From contig NZ_JSYL01000006.1 of assembly GCF_000812865.1 (NCBI RefSeq), positions 59,707 to 123,706 on the forward strand: a stretch of DNA of 64,000 nt, read 5' to 3'. Each line of letters opens with the position of its first letter. Positions within the stretch are counted from its first letter, which is position 1. This document shows, piece after piece, positions 52,948 through 60,871 of this stretch. The position numbers and the translations under genes are program-made. The notes beneath the pieces were generated by a model, which saw only the letters and a list, made by a program, of their open reading frames with translations, was not told the DNA's origin and ran no database searches. The DNA is from Kaistella jeonii. GTDB taxonomy: Bacteria; Bacteroidota; Bacteroidia; Flavobacteriales; Weeksellaceae.

Positions 52948-55275
52948 TTATTTATTCCACGTAATTTCTGTGCGTTGCACCTCATCTGAATTGGTTCCGA
53001 TCATGACCTCAAAATCCCCTGATTCCCAATCATAAATTAAGGAATTGTTATAGAATTTCAGATCTTCGGGAGTAATATTAAAAGTTACTTTTTGACTTTC
53101 TCCTTTTTTAAGAAAAACTTTTTGAAAGCCTTTTAGTTCTTTTACGGGTCTTGTTATGCTTCCAACTAGGTCCCGAATATACAACTGAACGACCTCTGCT
53201 CCGTCAAAATTACCAGAATTAGTAACCGTAACTGAAGCTTGGAGCGTTTGATTTCCTTTCAGATCACTATTTGAAACGGACATATCGTTGTATTTAAACT
53301 GCGTATAACTTAATCCAAAACCGAAGGGATAAAGCGGAGTGTTGCACTCATCCATAAAGTTAGATTTAAATCTTTCGTATTGACATTTCTCCGTTTTTTC
53401 CGGACTTAAAGGTCTTCCTGTATTTTTATGGTTGTAATAAAGAGGAACTTGGCCCAAACTTCTCGGAAAAGTCACAGGTAATTTTCCGGAAGGATTTATT
53501 TTCCCAAAAAGAACGTCGGAGATTGCATTTCCAGCTTCAGTACCAGAAAACCATACATTTAAAATCGCATCGGGAACGTCTTTAACATTGGTTAAAGCTA
53601 AAGGTCTTCCCGTGAAAAGAACCATTGTGATTGGTTTCCCTGTTTTCTTCAGTTCATTTAACAAGTCAACTTGAGACTGGGGAATATCAATGTGAGTTCT
53701 GGAGGAAGATTCACCACTCATTTCGGCAGATTCGCCAATTGCGAGGATAATAACATCGACCTTGTTGGCAATATCTACTGCTTCTTTTAATAAAACTTCT
53801 TTCGAACGATTGTCTCGATCTGTTAATTTTCCGTGGGCTGCATAAATATTTTCGAGTTTTTCGCTGTAATCAATATTGGCACCTTTTGCCGAAATAAATT
53901 TAACTTGTTTACCGAAATTATCCTGAAGACCTTTCATCAAAGAAACGGAATTAGCATGTTTCGCACCGACACTCCAAGTTCCTGCCATATTGAGGGAATT
54001 GTTAACCAAAGGACCGATCACGGCGATAGTTCCTCTTGCTTTCAAAGGTAAAATCTGTTTGTCATTTTTTAATAAAACCATAGATTGTGCTGCAGTATTT
54101 CTTGCAATATTTCGATTCTCCATACTGTACACTTCTTTTGCAGCCCATTTCGGATCTCCGTATTGGTAAGGGTTTTCAAAAAGTCCTAAATCATACTTTG
54201 CTTCCAGAATTCTTCTGGTTGCTTCATCGATCGCAGCTTGTGAAACTTTTCCCTCTTCTAAAGATTTTTTCAAAGTGGTCAAAAATCCTTCTCCAACCAT
54301 ATCCATATCAACACCTGCATTCAATGCCAATGCGGAAACCTGCTGCAAATCTCCCATTCCGTGATTAATCATTTCATTGATTCCGGTATAATCTGAAACT
54401 ACGAATCCTTTGAAACCCCACATGTTTCGTAAAACATCGGTTTGAAGCCATTTATTTCCGGTAGCAGGAATTCCATCGACCTCATTAAAAGAAGCCATCA
54501 CCGTTCCGACACCAGCATCAACTGCGGCTTTGTAAGGTGGAAAATATTCATTAAACATTCTCAGACGACTCATGTCAACGGTATTATAATCTCTTCCCGC
54601 TTCACCGGCTCCGTACAATGCAAAATGTTTGACACAAGCTAAAATGGTGTTTTTCGCGGATAAATCTTTTCCCTGATAACCGTAAATCATAGCTTTTGCA
54701 ATTTCACTTCCGAGGTAAGGATCTTCGCCGGAACCTTCAGAAATTCTGCCCCACCTTGGTTCGCGGGAAATGTCGGTCATGGGTGAAAATGTCCAGGAAA
54801 TTCCGTCGGAAGCGGCTTCGTTTGCAGCAACTCTTGCAGATTGCTGAATGAGATTCATATCCCAAGATGCGGCTAAACCTAAAGGAATTGGAAAATTTGT
54901 TTCATAGCCGTGAATAACATCCATCCCGAAAATTAATGGGATTTTTAAACGGCTTTTTTCTACGGCGACTTTTTGTACCGCCCGAATTTTTTCAGCGCCT
55001 TTGATATTAAAAAGTCCGCCGACTAAACCATCTTCTATTTTTTTGCCGATGTTAGAACTTTGAGCTTGTCCTGTGGTGAAATCTCCTGCACTTGGAAGAT
55101 TGAGTTGGCCGATTTTTTCCATCAAAGTCATCTTGGCGAGAAGGGTCTCTACAAAAACTTTTTTCTTGGCTTTATAAGAATCTGTTTGATAAGACTGAAC
55201 AGATCTTGTTACGATTTCCTGTGCAAAAATGGCGGTTGAAAATGCCACTGCTGCGATAAACATCAGTTTCTTCAT
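52948..55275 (-). CDS. GH3 beta-glucosidase, BglX-like
   Basis: The 775-residue exported enzyme has a signal peptide and the GH3 fold: catalytic nucleophile segment KGFVVSDYTGINEM, the KHFALYGAGEAGRDYN loop, the domain-2 glycine-rich GTWSVGAKH, and a C-terminal FN3-like domain (PVKELKGFQKVFLKKGE). It would release glucose from short beta-glucans. Some GH3 enzymes of Bacteroidota and Listeria act on sophoro-oligosaccharides (beta-1,2), which fits the two GH144-like enzymes upstream. It is the last gene of the locus, separated by a type A repeat from the GH144 gene. Confidence 0.93.
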   Translation of the reverse strand: MKKLMFIAAVAFSTAIFAQEIVTRSVQSYQTDSYKAKKKVFVETLLAKMTLMEKIGQLNLPSAGDFTTGQAQSSNIGKKIEDGLVGGLFNIKGAEKIRAVQKVAVEKSRLKIPLIFGMDVIHGYETNFPIPLGLAASWDMNLIQQSARVAANEAASDGISWTFSPMTDISREPRWGRISEGSGEDPYLGSEIAKAMIYGYQGKDLSAKNTILACVKHFALYGAGEAGRDYNTVDMSRLRMFNEYFPPYKAAVDAGVGTVMASFNEVDGIPATGNKWLQTDVLRNMWGFKGFVVSDYTGINEMINHGMGDLQQVSALALNAGVDMDMVGEGFLTTLKKSLEEGKVSQAAIDEATRRILEAKYDLGLFENPYQYGDPKWAAKEVYSMENRNIARNTAAQSMVLLKNDKQILPLKARGTIAVIGPLVNNSLNMAGTWSVGAKHANSVSLMKGLQDNFGKQVKFISAKGANIDYSEKLENIYAAHGKLTDRDNRSKEVLLKEAVDIANKVDVIILAIGESAEMSGESSSRTHIDIPQSQVDLLNELKKTGKPITMVLFTGRPLALTNVKDVPDAILNVWFSGTEAGNAISDVLFGKINPSGKLPVTFPRSLGQVPLYYNHKNTGRPLSPEKTEKCQYERFKSNFMDECNTPLYPFGFGLSYTQFKYNDMSVSNSDLKGNQTLQASVTVTNSGNFDGAEVVQLYIRDLVGSITRPVKELKGFQKVFLKKGESQKVTFNITPEDLKFYNNSLIYDWESGDFEVMIGTNSDEVQRTEITWNK

Positions 55276-55440
55276 TTTATTACTTTTTACTTTTTATCTA
55301 AATTTTATCTTCGAAAATATCCTTTCATATAATCACGGATCAAACCGGGAGTAATATGAATTAGGAAAATTGATTAACTCCATCTGTTTGTTTACTTTTC
55401 TGATTTGATGTTCGTTATTTACTTAATAATAATGCATTTC

Positions 55441-55540
55441 TAGCCCCGATCGCAACGGCATCCTTTTTCTTTTTCAGCGGTGGATAAAGCGGTGGGAAAA
55501 GAAAAAGATATAGTGGAGAGCGGGAAACAGCTTCAAAAAA
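55441..55540 (+). repeat. type A structured intergenic repeat, copy 5
   Basis: It starts CTAGCCCCGATCGCAACGG and ends GAGAGCGGGAAACAGCTTC then an A run. The outer pairs are AGC/GCT, CCCG/CGGG, and the inner stem is TCTTTTTC/GAAAAAGA. It abuts the stop codon of the GH144-like gene at 55543. Confidence 0.65.
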
Positions 55541-55542
55541 TT

Positions 55543-56913
55543 CTACTTATATTTCGTTGAGCTGAAATCCAACTTCTTTAACCCATTCTTAATTTCGGGG
55601 GCATTCATAAATAATTTCCAGAGTAATCCTGTTCTGTAATTTTCGATCATTGGAGAAATTGTTCCCTGATCGATGGCTAAATATCTCGGCGTAAACCAGT
55701 TTGCATAATTAATCGAAGTGGCATCGTAAGGACCTGCGGAACCGATAAATTGCGGTTTTTGAGTGTAAATAAATCTTAAAAAATCCATTGATTCTTTTGG
55801 CGTATAGGGAAAACTGCTCAAAGCTGCGGTTGGATTGATGACGCCGTTATCGTTTTTGGGTGAATGTGCAGTGTAACCAGTGGAACCGTCTTCATTTTTA
55901 GTGTATCCAGCGGAAAGTCCCCAATAATCTGGACCGTAACCTTTGAATTTTTTAGGATTTTCGACGCAATATTGATAATCAATAAGGACGTGATTTCTAT
56001 TTAAGTCGAAATAATTGGAAATATTTTTATCGGATAAACCTGTAGGATCCAAACCCAGGTAAGAATATTGCGCCCAAAAAAGTGGACCGCCATATTCTTC
56101 GGAACCATTGTGTTTTACATAAAGTGGCAAATTGTATTTTTTATTATCGGTGAGATATTGTCCATTCCTTGTAAAACCATTATAATACGTTTCGGCATCG
56201 ATCGGGAAAGTGGGCGAAGACGCTGCTAAAATATAGGTAATTAAAGTTTCGTCATAACCTCTCAAAGGAAAATTCATTTCCCAGCCATAAGTTGGGGACC
56301 AATGCCAATATAGAACTTTTTCGCCGCCTTTGGTGTACCAGTTCCACTCTACTCCTTTCCACAGATCATCCATTTTTTTAGCTAGGATCTGTTCATCGGG
56401 AGTTCCATTCTTAAAATATTCGCGAACGGTAAGAATTCCCTGCACTAAAAATGCTGTTTCAACCAGATCGCCGCCATTGTCTTTTTTGCCGAAAGGAACT
56501 GTTTTTCCGGTTTCGCCATTGATCCAATGGGACCACGCTCCGTGATGACGGTCAGCTTTTGCGAGAAAATCTGCCATTGTTGTTAGTCTTTTAACGGCTT
56601 CTTTCCGGGGAATAAAATTTCTGTCAACTCCTGCTAAAATGGTCATTAAGCCAAATCCGGAGCCGCCTGTTGTAATTACATTTTTATCATTCTGAGGGTA
56701 AATATTATCTTCATGGTATCTTTCGCGTCCCAACATAGAATGAGGTTCGGCAAAATCCCAGAAATATTTTAAAGCATCTTGTTGTACTTTATCCATGAAT
56801 TGTTCATCCGTCAAAACTGAAATTTGTTTAGACTTTGAATCAGAGATCGAATTGGTTGTACAAGAAACCAACAAAGAAGAAAATAATATTGAAAAGCTAA
56901 AAAATTTAAGCAT
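55543..56913 (-). CDS. GH144-like endo-beta-1,2-glucanase (PF10091), copy 1
   Basis: The 456-residue lipoprotein (LFSSLLVSC, Cys18) is an (alpha/alpha)6-barrel protein of the family formerly annotated as putative glucoamylase, which includes the GH144 endo-beta-1,2-glucanase from Chitinophaga. Shared landmarks with the second copy are DALKYFWDFAEP, TTGGSGFGLMTILAG, HGAWSHWINGETG, NGGDLVETAFLVQG and VEWNWYTKGGEKVLYWHWSP. Cleavage of beta-1,2-glucan is inferred from family and locus. It lies 35 nt behind the second copy. Confidence 0.85.
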   Translation of the reverse strand: MLKFFSFSILFSSLLVSCTTNSISDSKSKQISVLTDEQFMDKVQQDALKYFWDFAEPHSMLGRERYHEDNIYPQNDKNVITTGGSGFGLMTILAGVDRNFIPRKEAVKRLTTMADFLAKADRHHGAWSHWINGETGKTVPFGKKDNGGDLVETAFLVQGILTVREYFKNGTPDEQILAKKMDDLWKGVEWNWYTKGGEKVLYWHWSPTYGWEMNFPLRGYDETLITYILAASSPTFPIDAETYYNGFTRNGQYLTDNKKYNLPLYVKHNGSEEYGGPLFWAQYSYLGLDPTGLSDKNISNYFDLNRNHVLIDYQYCVENPKKFKGYGPDYWGLSAGYTKNEDGSTGYTAHSPKNDNGVINPTAALSSFPYTPKESMDFLRFIYTQKPQFIGSAGPYDATSINYANWFTPRYLAIDQGTISPMIENYRTGLLWKLFMNAPEIKNGLKKLDFSSTKYK

Positions 56914-56948
56914 GAAAAAAAATTTGAGTGTAATTTGAATTTAAAAAT

Positions 56949-58340
56949 TTAAAATCCGTATTGCGTGGAATGAAAGCCTAATTTAATTAATCCTGCTTTA
57001 ACATCAGGTGCATTCATAAATAAATTCCAGAGGAAAGCGGATTTGTAATTTTCAATCATCGGAGAAATGGGACCTTGATCAATGGCTAAATATCTTGGCG
57101 TAACCCAGTTGTACTGCATCGAATAAGCATCATAAGGACCTGCAACACCGATATATTTTGAATAATTTTCATTGTATAAAAACCGCAAATAGTTCATACT
57201 TTCTGTAGGGGTATAAGGATAATCTGAAATCGCAGCAGTGGGTGAAATTACTCCAAGATCATTATTTGGCTGATGTGCGGAATAGCCTGTACTTCCATCG
57301 GGATTTCTACTATAACTTGCCGTTAAACCCCAATTTTTTGCACTATAGCCATTCCAGCCTTTTGGATTTGCGACGCAGTATTGGTACATTATTTTTGCGT
57401 GATTGGTGGTTACGTCTCCGTAATTTACATATTCATCTGAAAGTCCACGAGGATCCAAACCTAAGAAAGAATAGTGCGAAAAAAACATTGGACCAACTGT
57501 TCCTGAAGCTCCGTTATGGTTGACAACCAAGGGAATTCCGTACTGAGAACCAGAAGATTTTATGGCTCCATTTCTTGCCCAACCTTGTTGATAAACTGTT
57601 TTATCAATAGAATAATTTGGTGATGCCGCCGCAAGGATATAAGTCAACACAGTTTCATCATAACCCTGCAATTTGAGATTGATTTGGAAATTATAATTTG
57701 GAGACCAATGCCAATACAAAACATTCTGACCTTGGGTGTACCAGTTCCATTCGACTCCTTTCCACAATGCATCTGCTTTTTGACTTAAAGCAATTTCCTG
57801 CGGATCTGCAGAAGATTTGAAATATTCGCGAACACAAATTAGGCCTTGAACCAGAAAAGCAGTTTCTACTAAGTCACCTCCATTATCTAAAGTCCCAAAA
57901 GGAATTACATTTCCATTAGTCCCATCGATCCAATGAGACCAGGCTCCGTGAAAACGATTGGCATTTTGCAAAAAATTGAGTGCCGTATTTAATCTGGAAA
58001 TGGCTTCTGCGCGAGGAACATAACCATTTTTGATTCCAACAAGTATCGTCATTAATCCAAAACCTGATCCTCCTGTGGTGACAACATTTGCATCCTGACC
58101 GGGATTATCAGTATGATAACGCTCTCTCGCTAATTTTGAATTAATTTCGGCGTAATCCCAAAAATATTTGGTCACGTCTTTTTGAGTCATTTCTATGATT
58201 TGGGCGTCGGTGTAAACAGTATTTGTGGGTGGTTCTGTACCGCCACCTCCGATTGGAGTTCCACCGCTTTTTGGTGTAGAATCACGGGAACATGAAACTA
58301 CCAAAACTGCGACGATCAATAACTGGATTAAATTTTTCAT
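56949..58340 (-). CDS. GH144-like endo-beta-1,2-glucanase (PF10091), copy 2
   Basis: The 463-residue lipoprotein (LLIVAVLVVSC, Cys17, then a Gly/Pro/Thr-rich linker) is a paralogue of the adjacent GH144 gene, with DVTKYFWDYAEI, TTGGSGFGLMTILVG, HGAWSHWIDGTNG and NGGDLVETAFLVQG. The two proteins are about the same length and clearly similar through the barrel, suggesting tandem duplication followed by specialisation. A surface enzyme that cuts the polymer and a periplasmic one that trims oligosaccharides would be the usual arrangement; which is which cannot be read here. Confidence 0.85.
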   Translation of the reverse strand: MKNLIQLLIVAVLVVSCSRDSTPKSGGTPIGGGGTEPPTNTVYTDAQIIEMTQKDVTKYFWDYAEINSKLARERYHTDNPGQDANVVTTGGSGFGLMTILVGIKNGYVPRAEAISRLNTALNFLQNANRFHGAWSHWIDGTNGNVIPFGTLDNGGDLVETAFLVQGLICVREYFKSSADPQEIALSQKADALWKGVEWNWYTQGQNVLYWHWSPNYNFQINLKLQGYDETVLTYILAAASPNYSIDKTVYQQGWARNGAIKSSGSQYGIPLVVNHNGASGTVGPMFFSHYSFLGLDPRGLSDEYVNYGDVTTNHAKIMYQYCVANPKGWNGYSAKNWGLTASYSRNPDGSTGYSAHQPNNDLGVISPTAAISDYPYTPTESMNYLRFLYNENYSKYIGVAGPYDAYSMQYNWVTPRYLAIDQGPISPMIENYKSAFLWNLFMNAPDVKAGLIKLGFHSTQYGF

Positions 58341-58355
58341 TTGACTTTATATGAA

Positions 58356-58379
58356 AAGAACCACCTTTCGATGGCTCTT
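58356..58379 (-). promoter_or_regulatory. intercistronic hairpin in the glucan locus
   Basis: On the minus strand AAGAGCCA pairs with TGGTTCTT (one G-T) around an 8-nt loop between the LamG and GH144 copy 2 genes. It is followed by only three T, so it may attenuate or protect the transcript rather than terminate it. Confidence 0.45.
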
Positions 58380-58388
58380 ATTAAGAGT

Positions 58389-59366
58389 TTATCTGTTGTC
58401 TTTCTCGAGTTTGTAAAGGGCGATCACATCTGAACTTTTCAATGCCGTATTATAAATTCTAAATTCATCGAGCATTCCCGCATAACTCGTGGCCCAATCT
58501 TGCGCAGAGCCATTATTCAAAGGAGGAATAGTTTGAAACTGATGATTGCCCAAAACTGCTTTTCCATTGGTTCCTGTTAATTGAATTTCACCATAACCTG
58601 GAGCACCATTAGGATTATTTAATCCACCGGGATTATCGGCGAACCATTTTGCAGAACCGGTTACACCTTCATCAGGTGCATAAGCAAAACCTGTCAAGTT
58701 CGATGCAGGCTCACCATTTAAATAACAACTAACAAGACTCGTCACTGGATCGTAAGAAATTGTTATGTGCATCCATTTATTTTTATTTCCATCGATATTC
58801 ATCATGATACTCTGACCTTTCCATTGAACTGCAGATCTGCCGTTTTCTACAGAAAGTTTTAAGCGAATTCTATCAGGTTTTGCATTGTCTGGATTTTCAA
58901 TAAAAATATTAATTCCACCCCAAAATTCCGTTGGTCTCACGATAGAAAAAATTCCCTGTGCACCTTTTCCCTGTCCTGGTATTGCAGGATCTACTGTGTT
59001 TGCACTGTTCATCCAAAAAGATATCGTGAAAGCATTTAATTTCGTTATTGCCTGCGAAACATTTTCAACGGAATATCTCATTTGAGAATCTGAACCGTTA
59101 TAGGCTTGACCTTTTGCACCTTGAGTGTACGCAACCATGACGGGTGCAGGAGAAGTCATATTATTAAATTTATCCTGCAGGTCTCCTTCGAAACTTAATT
59201 TTGTAATCAAATTACCGGAAGCGATATCATCTGAATTTGTATACCCTCCAATCGCTGCGTAAGGAACTGGAAGATTTTCCCGATCGATACTGTCTTCACA
59301 ACTCAGTGTAACTGCACCCAAGAGGAATGCTACACCAATATATTTAAATAAATTTCTATTTTTCAT
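58389..59366 (-). CDS. LamG/concanavalin A-like lipoprotein of the glucan locus
   Basis: The 325-residue lipoprotein (FLLGAVTLSC, Cys23) has a LamG-like jelly-roll: FTISFWMNSANTVD, MNIDGNKNKWMHITISYDP, LVSCYLNGEP, and the C-terminal GMLDEFRIYNTAL. This is the laminin-G/pentraxin-like domain of glycan-binding proteins. It takes the SusE/surface glycan-binding position after SusD. It presumably binds the glucan at the outer membrane; no catalytic residues of a glycanase are evident. Confidence 0.85.
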   Translation of the reverse strand: MKNRNLFKYIGVAFLLGAVTLSCEDSIDRENLPVPYAAIGGYTNSDDIASGNLITKLSFEGDLQDKFNNMTSPAPVMVAYTQGAKGQAYNGSDSQMRYSVENVSQAITKLNAFTISFWMNSANTVDPAIPGQGKGAQGIFSIVRPTEFWGGINIFIENPDNAKPDRIRLKLSVENGRSAVQWKGQSIMMNIDGNKNKWMHITISYDPVTSLVSCYLNGEPASNLTGFAYAPDEGVTGSAKWFADNPGGLNNPNGAPGYGEIQLTGTNGKAVLGNHQFQTIPPLNNGSAQDWATSYAGMLDEFRIYNTALKSSDVIALYKLEKDNR

Positions 59367-59387
59367 TGTAGATCATTTTTTAGAAAA

Positions 59388-60854
59388 TTAATATCCTGGA
59401 TTTTGTGCAGATAAACCTTTGGCTTCAGTAATAAAAGAACTCGGCAACGGAAATACTTCATGTTTACCTACTATAAATGTTTTTCCATCTGCGGCCATGG
59501 CAGCAGCAGCTTGACCGGTTCTTACGATGTCAAACCAACGATCGTGTTCGAAGGCCAGTTCTAATCTTCTTTCTTTCCAAATTGCTACTCTTACATCTGC
59601 CTGTGAAACTGCTGGTGTATCTGCTAATGCTGCTCTGGTTCTCACTTGATTTAAAAACGGTATTGCTGCACCAGTTTGTCCCAGTTCGTTCATTGCTTCA
59701 GCATTCATTAATAAAACTTCGGCATATCTCAAATAGCGGATATTCGTATCAGAATCGTCGTCTCCTGTAAATGCAGAAGAATATGCTTTGTAATTGTAGT
59801 AAGGATTATCGACCGTGCTCGGAACTACTCTACCATCATATAAAGTAGAATTTCTAAAAATGATGGTCGCATTTCTTCTTACTGTATCTCCAGCGGCATT
59901 GTAAGCATCTACCAGGTTTTGTGAAGGAGTATTAAACCCCCAACCCCAACCTCCGTTGCCACGTGCGCCCTGAGTTTGAGAATACTGTTGAATTCCCGGC
60001 TGATTAAAACCTCCTTTTCCCTGAATTTCAAAAATTGATTCCTGATTATTTTCGCCTGAGATTTTATAAATATCCTGAAAATTTGGGGTTAAAGAATAAC
60101 CAACGACCAAATTGCAGTTATCGACAACCTGTTGCCATTTTTTTTGGTAAAGTGAAACTTTTGCAAGCAATGCATAAGCTGCTCCTTTTGAGGCGCGTCC
60201 TGCATTAGCGCCAGAATAAGCAGATTTATCGGGTAAAACCATGATTGCATCCTTAAGATCTTTTTCAATAAAGGTGTAAACTTCTTCCTTCGATTTTTTT
60301 GTCAAAGTCATAATTCGGTCAGCATCATTACCAGCAACAGGAACATGGTCCAGAACCGGAACGCCGCCAAATGAACGAACTAAAGTGAAGTAGGAAAAAG
60401 CGCGCAAAAATTTAGCTTCTCCGGCAAGCCTTTCGCGCAAAGCAGGATCGGCATTTGTTAGTTGAGGTAAGTAAACAAGAGCTTGATTTGCCCGGTTGAT
60501 TACCTGAAAATTACCTTCGAAAACATCTCTGAAAGAAGGTGTTGTCGCAGTGAAGTTCAAAGCATCTAATATATCTTTATCTAAACCTGTATCTCCTGGA
60601 GAAGAGCCTTTGTCGGCATCATCACTTGTAATACTGCTTACGCCGATCCAGGGAAATGAACTGATATTAAAATCTAAGAATTTTGCATAGGTTGCAGTTA
60701 CAAAGCTTTCTGCACCCGCATTGTTATTCAGTAATGCAAGATCTGTAGTAGAAACAAATTCTGTGGGCTTTACGTCTAAGAAATCATCGCTACAACTCTG
60801 ATTCAGAACTGCGAGCGACATTATCGCCGATAATAATATGATATTTCGTTTCAT
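59388..60854 (-). CDS. SusD/RagB-family outer-membrane lipoprotein
   Basis: The 488-residue protein (lipobox AVLNQSC, Cys21, then SDDFLDVKPTEFVSTTDL) is the surface glycan-capturing lipoprotein that covers SusC. The TPR-rich region (LAGEAKFLRAFSYFTLVRSFGGVPV) and the C-terminal RLELAFEHDRWFDIVRTGQA are diagnostic of SusD. It forms a pair with the SusC gene 17 nt upstream. Confidence 0.95.
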   Translation of the reverse strand: MKRNIILLSAIMSLAVLNQSCSDDFLDVKPTEFVSTTDLALLNNNAGAESFVTATYAKFLDFNISSFPWIGVSSITSDDADKGSSPGDTGLDKDILDALNFTATTPSFRDVFEGNFQVINRANQALVYLPQLTNADPALRERLAGEAKFLRAFSYFTLVRSFGGVPVLDHVPVAGNDADRIMTLTKKSKEEVYTFIEKDLKDAIMVLPDKSAYSGANAGRASKGAAYALLAKVSLYQKKWQQVVDNCNLVVGYSLTPNFQDIYKISGENNQESIFEIQGKGGFNQPGIQQYSQTQGARGNGGWGWGFNTPSQNLVDAYNAAGDTVRRNATIIFRNSTLYDGRVVPSTVDNPYYNYKAYSSAFTGDDDSDTNIRYLRYAEVLLMNAEAMNELGQTGAAIPFLNQVRTRAALADTPAVSQADVRVAIWKERRLELAFEHDRWFDIVRTGQAAAAMAADGKTFIVGKHEVFPLPSSFITEAKGLSAQNPGY

Positions 60855-60871
60855 AATGATTGTTTTTAATT